A stretch of 64,000 bases of DNA from Rhodosporidiobolus odoratus (Eukaryota > Basidiomycota > Microbotryomycetes > Sporidiobolales > Sporidiobolaceae), in assembly GCA_034387635.1 (NCBI GenBank), contig JAOANU010000005.1, forward strand, positions 1,488,001-1,552,000, read 5' to 3'. This document shows, piece after piece, positions 57,280-64,000 of the stretch (its first letter is position 1; each line of letters opens with the position of its first letter). The notes under the pieces are model-generated. The model searched no databases, was not told the DNA's origin, and saw nothing but the letters and a program-made list of their open reading frames with translations. The position numbers and the translations under genes are program-made.

Positions 57280-60200
57280 TTACGGGTAGTGAGCCTGTGC
57301 GTCCATACAAGCAAAGCAATGTCAGCGTCACTCTCGCTCAAGTGCAAGGGCAAGGAAGACGGGAAGAGGACCAAGAAAAATCGCACATCAACCTCCTTCT
57401 GGAACTTCTTCAAGATCTCCTTCCTGTTCAACTTCTGCGCCGCCGTCAACAACCCATTCTGCGGCGTCCACTCTTCGGTCGTGATGACCACGGTGGATAA
57501 GATTTCCAGCGGCTTGAAGCCAGCCTTCTTCCCGACCGCATTGAGCGATTTGAGAACCGCATCATGGATCTTCTGATCTTGAGCGAGGGACGAGAGCTCG
57601 GTCGAAGAGACGCCTTGTTCCGAGGCGAGCTTCTTCAGGTTGGCTTCATGGGGGAAGATGACCTGCGAGGTCGAAGCACGTGAGTGAGATGGTGCCCGAG
57701 ACGAGCGGTAAGCGAGAGGAGGAAATAGACGAACAGCCATAGGACGGTTGGCGTTGCTGTCAGCATGCACCATGATCGCAGCGACGTGTTCACATGAGCG
57801 GTAGGTCGATCTGTACATTGAGGTAGGTCAGTTCCGACGGGTCAGGGCTCAAGGTCGAACAGCGGGACTAACTCGAGGCGTTCGAGCGCAATGTACTCGC
57901 CACCAGCGAGCTTGACGAGGTTCTTCTTACGGTCGATAACGCTAAGAGTGCCATCCTGCGAGTACGAAGCGATGGCGTTCATACGCGAGAGAAGATGGGT
58001 CGATTAGCAAGAATGAGGAAAGGGTCAATAAGTCAAAACTGCAAGATCTGCTTTGCGCACTGCGGCAGTGTGAGGGCGAGACGAGATGCGAGCCGCACCT
58101 TGTTCCACTGACCAACATCACCAGTCTGGAACCACCCATCCTCAGTCCAAGCCTCCTTGGTTAGGTCCTCGCGCTTGTCTGCGATGACATAGGACGCGAT
58201 CAACTAGGGTTCGTCGGAAGCGAGCTGAAGAACGCACAGTAGCCCTTCGTGACTGACGGCCCGCGGATCCAGATCTCACCCTGCGGAGGGGTGTTGGTCG
58301 ACTTGTAGCCAGCTTCCTCCACTGTGCGAAGTGACAAGGTCAGTACCTCGGTAACGGAGAAGGTATAGTCGTGCCAGCGTACCGTCGACGAGCTTGATCT
58401 CGCAAGAAGGCACGGGGCAACCGACGGTGCCGTACTGGTGGAACTCGGGAGGGAGAAGGCAGCACATCCTGCAGGGATGAAAGGTGAGCTGCCGCCACGG
58501 GAACCCGCAACGTTGAGCTTACGCAGTAGACTCGGTCATGCCGTAGCTGTTGAAGGCGATGGCTAAGGTCAGTGCTGCTTCTTGGGAGAGCAAGATAGTC
58601 GAGAGAAAACGCACCCTTGAATGATCATGACCAACGCGATAGTCAAGAACTCCTGCGTCTCCTTGCTGATCGGCGCGCCGCCCGAAAGCGCGTACTTGAG
58701 CTTACCACCCGTGCCTTGCTTGACCGCGTTGAACACAATCGAATCCGCCGCGTTGCCGATGAAAGACCCACGTCCACCGATCCGCTTGGCCGAAACGGCG
58801 ACGTCGAAGATCTTGGACTTGAGGTTGCCGGCCGAGCGCACTTTGGAGACGATTCCCTTGCGGATGGTCTCCCAGACGGCGGGAACACCGACCATGACCG
58901 TAGGTTGGAGGGTGCGGATGTCGCCAAGGCAGTTGCGGACAGACGTGTCGGTCAGGGTTTTGACGTTACCGTACCCCATACGGGCACCGACGAACATGAA
59001 GCACATTTCGACGGTGAACTCCATGATGTGAGCAAGCGGGAGGTAGGCAATGTAGGTCTCGCCCTTTTTGACGACGTGCCCGATGAGCTTCTGCACAGCA
59101 CCCAGAGTCGCGACGATGTTGGCGTTGGTGATCTGCACACCCTTCGGCGCGCCAGTCGACCCAGACGTGTACATCAAGCACGCGACGTCCTCCGGTTGCG
59201 GGTGGTTCGGCTTAGCGGGGTTCTCCTTGCCGAGCTTGACGAACTCGTCAAAGGTGTAGATCTCGAGCGCCGGCTGACCTTGGCGAGCAGCATTGAGCGT
59301 GTCGAGTGCGCCGGCGGGGATGTCCTTCTTGTCACCGTCGTAAACCACGACTTTGAGCGAGGGAGTGGACGAGACGACAGAGGAAAGAGTACCGAGGAGG
59401 GCTGCGTTGGTGAAGACACCGTAGCATGACGGCTCGTTGATCGAGTGACGGAGACCCTCCTCGCCTAGCGAATCATAGGCAGTAGCGAAGGTGACACCTT
59501 GGGAAGCGCAGGCTGCGACGAAGAACCAGGTGAGAAGGCGTGAGGTAGCTGGACATTACAGGAGAAGACACGCACCATTAGCCAGAACCTGCCACCTGGG
59601 CGAAGTCGCGCTGTAAATGTTGAAGATGGTGTCCTTCGAGCAGCCGACCTTGACAAGCGCACTTCCGACCTCGCCAACAATGTCGCTGAACTGCTTGTAC
59701 GTCCACCACTTGTAGTCACTGAGGTGGAAGTAGCTCCACGTCTTCTTCTCCGTCGTCTCCTTGCCGCTGACCACCTTTTTTAGAGCAATGCCCGCACAGA
59801 GAGCGGAAAGCGGAGAGGCGAGGGAGAATGGGCGCGCGGGACGGAGTTCGGCGTTTCGAGGACGAGGCGAGCACGCAAGTCGCGACAAGCGGTTCCGGGC
59901 GGCAGTAGGAGCATGTGGCAAGCGGAAGGACGTCAGCGATGTAATGCAGGAACCAGGAAAAGCGGAAGTCTGGGCGCACCTTCTTGACCTCCTTGTCCTC
60001 CTTGACGACATCAATCACATCACGCCATCCGAGAGCCTCGACGTCGGTGAATTCCTTGGAGGCGTGGATGAGGACGTCGGCGAGGACCTTGACATGGGGG
60101 GCACACGAGGTGACGAGCGCATCGGGGCTGGTGAAGGAGCGACGGATACCGCCTTCGCCTTCCTTCTCGGGAGGTGCGATCTGTCGGGTGGTAGTTAGTC

Positions 60201-60301
60201 AGCGAGTGAGTGGAGGGGAGGGGAAGGTGGGGAGGCTAGAGGATGAGGTCACAGAGAGCGAGGGATGGGCGTACTTGAATCGAACCTTGTTTAGGTGCCA
60301 T
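57280..60301 (-). CDS. FAA1: Long-chain fatty acyl-CoA synthetase
   Basis: Activates long-chain fatty acids with ATP and CoA for lipid synthesis, beta-oxidation or uptake. The first exon is MAPKQGSIQ, then IAPPEKEGEGGIRRSFTSPD. Adenylate-forming motifs follow in order: YKWWTYKQFSDIVGEVGSAL, CLMYTSGSTGAPKGVQ (P-loop, about 59150-59195), AYLPLAHIMEF, YALSGGAPIS, YGMTEST, GEIWIRGPSV and GWFQTGDVGQWNKDGTLSVI with DRKKNLVKLAGGEYIALERL. The lysine-bearing end is WTPQNGLLTAAQKLNRKEIL. The last exon adds AHYP to KKFQKEVD and stops at 57280, so there is no canonical peroxisomal SKL-type end. About ten introns are present. Yeast has several FAA paralogues; the Faa1/Faa4 type is closest by pattern, but the exact paralogue is not certain. 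Confidence 0.9.
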
Positions 60302-60765
60302 GTTTGCGTAGTGCGAGTACAAGAGTTCTAAGGCTGCCACACTGTCGATACTAGCTGATAGCGAGTGTGTTGACAGAGGTTTAAAGAACGCCGAGCGACG
60401 TTCAACATCATGATGCCTTTAAATTCCTTCTCGTCGACTCCTTGGCTCAGTAACTACATGGAAGTAACCGATGCTCGTCCACTGCTCCGCTTACTGCCGT
60501 GTCGCCCTCCTCCGCCGCAAGACCCGCAACTCGGCACGGCGTGATAACTTACCTGGCTAGGTGCAGCTTCATTCAGCCTTGGCATTGCTCGGACCTGCCC
60601 TTGCTCCTTCCCTCCTCAGCGAGAGTCACTGGGTCTTTCTCAGCCGCGCTCGTGCACGAGCGACCCCCGGGATTCTCGCCGCCGCGGGTCTCCCGCCGAC
60701 TTCGTCACCGCCCGCTGCACTCGGTCTTTCTTCTGTTACTTCTTCTTCTTCTTCCAGTCCCTACC
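60302..60765. promoter_or_regulatory. Divergent promoter between the acyl-CoA synthetase gene and the 60766 gene
   Basis: 464 bases between outward-facing starts. The part next to 60766 is C/T-rich (a CTT repeat at about 60735-60755 just before the ATG), as in other leaders of this genome. No specific sites are claimed. Confidence 0.45.
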
Positions 60766-62181
60766 ATGCAGCCCAAGCCGTCCGGGTTCATTGATTTCAT
60801 GGACGTCCTGGGCGGCGCCATCAAAGTGGCCGAGCGCCTGGAGAAGGCGACTATCCCGGACGAATCAGGGCGTCTTGAACCAGTTGACTACGCCCTTTAC
60901 GGTGCGCTTCCTCCCTCCACCTCGGCCGCGGGCAGCGCTGATCCGTTTTGCCGGACAGGCATTCTGGGTCTTGCTGTCCTGGTACAGGATCTTCGCCAGA
61001 AGCTGGAGTCTGCGCCTCGCCATATTGGCCCGTCGCTTTATCGTGCAGAGACTAATCGTTTTCATTCGGCACGTTGCACTGACGTCTGAAACAGGACCCA
61101 GAGCTCACTCCTCTTGTCTGCTTTCCAGCTGGTGAGATTTGCCATTTTCGCGCCCGGTGACTCCGAGGACGGTGCGGACAGCGCCCACAAGGTGAAGACG
61201 CTGCTCTTCTCACTCTGTCCCTCAACGGTAAGCTGGCCTTCTGTTTACATCTGACTGTAGGTCTTGTGCTGACCTCAGCTTACCCTGCTCGCTGTAGCCC
61301 TACGAAGAGAAGGACGCTCTTGTCTGGGCCACTCCTTGGTTCCATCCGAAGCGAGACGCTGTCCCTTTCCGTGTCAGCTTTGTCGCCTCACCCTACCTTC
61401 GGCCTCCGCACGCTGCTCGCCTCGCTCACCCTCGTGACAGCAACTTCGAATCGCCCCTCGCAACGAAGTACCCGGCATGGGTCCCATGGCAGATCTGTTC
61501 CCTCAAGCGCGGGCGCGTCAGTCACAACATCAATGTCCTCAAGGGTGCCGGACTGCTTGTGGGCGCGGCCGAGCTTCGCGCGTCGTATAGAACGTCAGCG
61601 CAGCGATACGAGGCACTCCGTCTGATCATTGAGCTCCACGAGGTCTACCAAGAGCTCGCCGAGAGTGAGCGTTACCGCCTAGGCCTCACTGTGGAGCAGT
61701 GGCCGGCGGAGGTCAGACTCGTGGTGAGCCAGCAGGGCTACGAGCGTATCCGCAAGGCTTGGGAGCTCCGCTTGGAACCTGCAGATGTCAAGGAGGATGC
61801 GGACTTCATATGGGGGTCTGCTTCGGAGGACCTGGTTCAGAAATGTGCAACCGCCTTCAAATGGGTGGAAGGACTTTTCAAGGTGCGCCCACTCTCAGTA
61901 AAGCCACCAGTGCAGCGTGATTGATTGTTCCCTGCACAGCTTCCCTACTTTGAGAGCTGGCCGGTGCGCTTCCAGCCCGCTTTTCCTTACCTTTCCTTCC
62001 TTTCCGCCTCCTTTTCCCTTCAAACACTGCCCTGCTCACCGTCAGCTTTGTACAGCCCGGCCCCATGCAGCTCAGCCTGGCAGGTGGAAGAGGGCCTTAC
62101 GTTGCCCAGGCTCGCTCCCTATATAGCATAGACGGCATTCGCTACCCTAACCCGCTCACTTTCAACGGGGAGAGGAATTAG
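60766..62181 (+). CDS. Intron-rich hypothetical protein, unknown family
   Basis: Exons 60766-61031, 61095-61227, 61298-61882, 61940-61963 (24 nt) and 62056-62181 join in phase and give 377 residues. The product starts MQPKPSGFIDFMDVLGGAIK, then TGILGLAVLVQDLRQKLESA and LVRFAIFAPGDSEDGADSAH. The long third exon reads YEEKDALVWATPWFHPKRDA, KYPAWVPWQICSLKRGRVSH, LRLIIELHEVYQELAESERY and DADFIWGSASEDLVQKCATA. The end is PGPMQLSLAGGRGPYVAQAR and NPLTFNGERN. It has no signal peptide or membrane span. I recognise no domain. The choice of last exon is the least sure part: a coding-looking stretch 330 bases downstream (62513-62616) could belong to this gene through another splice. Confidence 0.55.
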
Positions 62182-63470
62182 TGTGCTGGCTACTGGCGGC
62201 CCGAGGTGTAGGAGAGGGTTGTCTGCAGGGTTGTGCAGTTAGGATTGCTCCCACCTCTCATCCCTCCTCTGATGCGACAAGCATGCATGTCCCAGCTCTT
62301 CTCGCCCGAACTCTTCTTGCCGCTGCTCGGCCGCCCATTGCGCCTTGCTGTGTGTTAGCAATAGCTGCATCACAGCTGCCTTCAGTCAGTCACCGGTGGG
62401 TTTGTGTGGAAGTGCCGCTCTTCTTCTCCGTCTTGCGCAGAAGGAACAAGGGAGAGAAAGAAGTGACAGCGCGGTTCTGTCTGATTTCTCCCTGTCTTGC
62501 ACCCCGCACAGGAGGGCAACCCTCTGTGGCTCGGTATACTTCCATCCTACCTATCACGAGCACCCCGAAGAGCTCGTCGTCCTTGCCTTTCACACCCTCA
62601 CCCTCAACTCCACCTTTGTAAGCCGACTAGCAGTCGAACCCATGGCATGGATGCCACTAGAGCTGCCAATGCCCAAGAAGAGGACCCTGAAAGAGGGAGA
62701 GAGACAGAGAGAGAGAGTAAAGGAGAGAAAGAAGAGGGAGGCGCCTTTGCAGACGGCACAGACACCTAGACGGCAAAGGCGCCTGGAGAATGGGCCAGCT
62801 TTCTTACGGTCCAAGTAGGCTTCTGTGAGGCTGCTCTGAGACTTGTTCTTTGATCACGACACAAAGAGAAAGAAAGAGAAGAGAGGAAAGGCTGAACTAC
62901 TTTCTGAGAGGAACGTTTACGCAACCGTAAGCTCCGACTTCTCCCACTGAGCGCTAAACCAAACGATGACATGCTATTAAGGCTGAAGGGGCGCACGGGG
63001 AGCGAAAAAGAAGGAGGGAGAACGGAAACAAGTGGTTTGAGAAGGTCAAAGGCGGAGTCACCTGGCGGGAGACACAAGCGGCGGAAAGAGGAAAGAGATG
63101 CTGGGAGGGTTTGACAATAGTCAGAGATTGACCGTCAGAGACAGGGGAGCGTCCGCTCATGACCTTCCTCATGGGCGCTGTATCGCCTTTGCGGTCGAAT
63201 CCTTGGCAAAGCACGAAAGCGCCCTCAGCAAGTCTGCTTGGTACTTGGCAACCAGCTTACCGTCAATGCAGAAGAAAGGTACACTCTTGTAGGGCAGCAT
63301 GATGGCGGAACTAGCAAGAGGCTAGAATTATCCTGCTGGGCCGACAAGCGTACTAACTGCCAGCCTAAGTTATGCTAGTAGCCGGAGACTGTCAACGGGA
63401 CGCACGCAGGAAAGGAACGGAACAAAGGGCATGCACACAAAAAGAGGAAGCCGCCTTGCGGAGGCAAAAA
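62182..63470. other. Downstream region with one coding-looking stretch, otherwise nothing recognised
   Basis: After an acceptor at about 62512 (ccgcacag) an open stretch reads LCGSVYFHPTYHEHPEELVV and LAFHTLTLNSTF up to a gtaagc donor at about 62617. It has good codon use and may be an exon of an unresolved gene. A GA-rich run follows at 62690-62740. The rest (62820-63470) shows only short frames. Confidence 0.35.
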
Positions 63471-63551
63471 TGCACTGACTGGGAATCGAACCCAGGGCTA
63501 GACAATATTGTGTTATGGCAATGTCCAATTTTACCACTAAACCACCAGTGC
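63471..63551 (-). tRNA. tRNA-Gly (anticodon GCC) with a 10-nt intron
   Basis: On the minus strand the acceptor stem GCACTGG pairs with TCAGTGC (one G-T). The D arm GTTTAGTGGTAAAA follows. The anticodon stem GGACA/TGTCT encloses TTGCCA and, ten bases later, T. The T arm is CTGGGTTCGATTCCCAG and the discriminator base is A. The loop as read is 17 nt, so a 10-nt intron (TAACACAATA) sits after position 37, the canonical site. Five T directly follow the 3' end as a pol III terminator. Without the intron the tRNA is 71 nt, normal for tRNA-Gly. Confidence 0.9.
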
Positions 63552-64000
63552 TTTATAGAAGGCACACAAAAAATATGTTATATAATCAGCACCTTTAGCT
63601 CACTCTGCTCGAGTGCTTGCCAGTGCCCTTCCACCTCTTTCCCTTGGGGCATTTTCTGCTGGTGTAACAGCCACCCCTTCCCTTGCGTTCTGTTCGATGG
63701 CATCCACGAGCACTGGAGAGTAAGGCTTCGCTTTTCATGGTTGCCGGTCTTACTGCTAGGCCTGGTGTCATGGTAGTAATCCTTTCCGGGAGAGTCCCCT
63801 CACACCCACCCAGAATCATATAGAGGAATATGCCCCAGATACAGAAATAAGAAAAGACGCCGCTGAAGAAGGTCAGCTTGCACAATCCGTATGTATGGTT
63901 CACAAAGAGTATTGGCAACGGCTCGTGGTGCTGGCCAGGAGGCGACGTCGCTTGGGTCGGATTGCAATGCAGGAACAGCCGATATACCACTCAGGAGATC
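63552..64000. other. Right edge, unassigned open frame on the minus strand
   Basis: A minus-strand frame open from about 63990 to 63595 reads GQHHEPLPILFVNHTYGLCK, then a hydrophobic stretch (FFSGVFSYFCIWGIFLYMIL) and a basic end. It may be part of a gene reaching in from the right or a chance frame; codon use is weak and base composition is less GC-rich than in the genes. I see no family match. Confidence 0.3.

Noticed and set aside
1..64000. CRISPR arrays, operons, prokaryotic terminators or a phage/plasmid module
   Set aside because: The window is intron-bearing eukaryotic DNA; no regularly spaced repeats or bacterial gene organisation were seen.

Overview
The window is nuclear DNA of a fungus, most likely a GC-rich basidiomycetous yeast. 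Genes are close together on both strands and cut by many short introns (mostly 50-130 nt, donors such as gtgcgt, gtacgt, gtaagc). Gene content is fungal: Mim1/Tom13, Csm1/Pcs1, Shr3-like, secreted GH5 and intradiol dioxygenase-like proteins. A red-yeast lineage (Pucciniomycotina, Microbotryomycetes) is my inference from base composition and intron style; nothing in the window proves it. Exon limits below come from matching splice sites, reading phase and protein-family motifs by eye.

Layout. 1-3208: tail of an unidentified gene, then a secreted intradiol dioxygenase-like protein. 3614-6637 (-): a 6-phosphofructo-2-kinase whose phosphatase half has lost its catalytic His; it is head-to-head with TAF2 (7092-13808 +), which carries three bromodomain-like modules. 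14298-16104 (+): a secreted Ser/Thr-rich, coiled-coil protein; a broken inverted copy lies at 38653-40084 (-). 16669-17649 (-): Shr3-like membrane protein, head-to-head with ARP3 (18114-20004 +). 20726-23493 (-): secreted GH5 mannanase-type enzyme. 24120-25342 (-): GAR1, head-to-head with a large UIM-containing protein (25645-29680 +). 29936-36454 (-): NUP188. 37196-38344 (+): three-span membrane protein. 40275-42282 (+): adenylosuccinate lyase (ADE13).

42573-48461 is an accessory-looking stretch. It holds two paralogous genes of unknown family, a small coiled-coil ORF, an 80-bp direct repeat pair and a SWIM-like zinc-finger ORF. Housekeeping genes resume with a giant MIM1/TOM13 (48787-52180 -) head-to-head with PAM18/TIM14 (52342-53157 +), the monopolin subunit CSM1/PCS1 (54871-56877 +), a long-chain acyl-CoA synthetase (57280-60301 -), an unknown intron-rich gene (60766-62181 +) and a tRNA-Gly gene with a short intron (63471-63551 -).

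How the genes relate: this is ordinary eukaryotic gene order, not operons. Several neighbours share short divergent promoters: PFK26-like/TAF2, SHR3-like/ARP3, GAR1/UIM protein and MIM1/PAM18. The last pair is functionally coherent, since both products serve mitochondrial protein import. The most unusual items are the 1047-aa Mim1-type protein with three repeat families in its extension, the kinase-only PFK-2 with a 13-nt exon in its Walker A motif, the TAF2-bromodomain architecture, and the inverted gene/pseudogene pair that share a 9-nt micro-exon.
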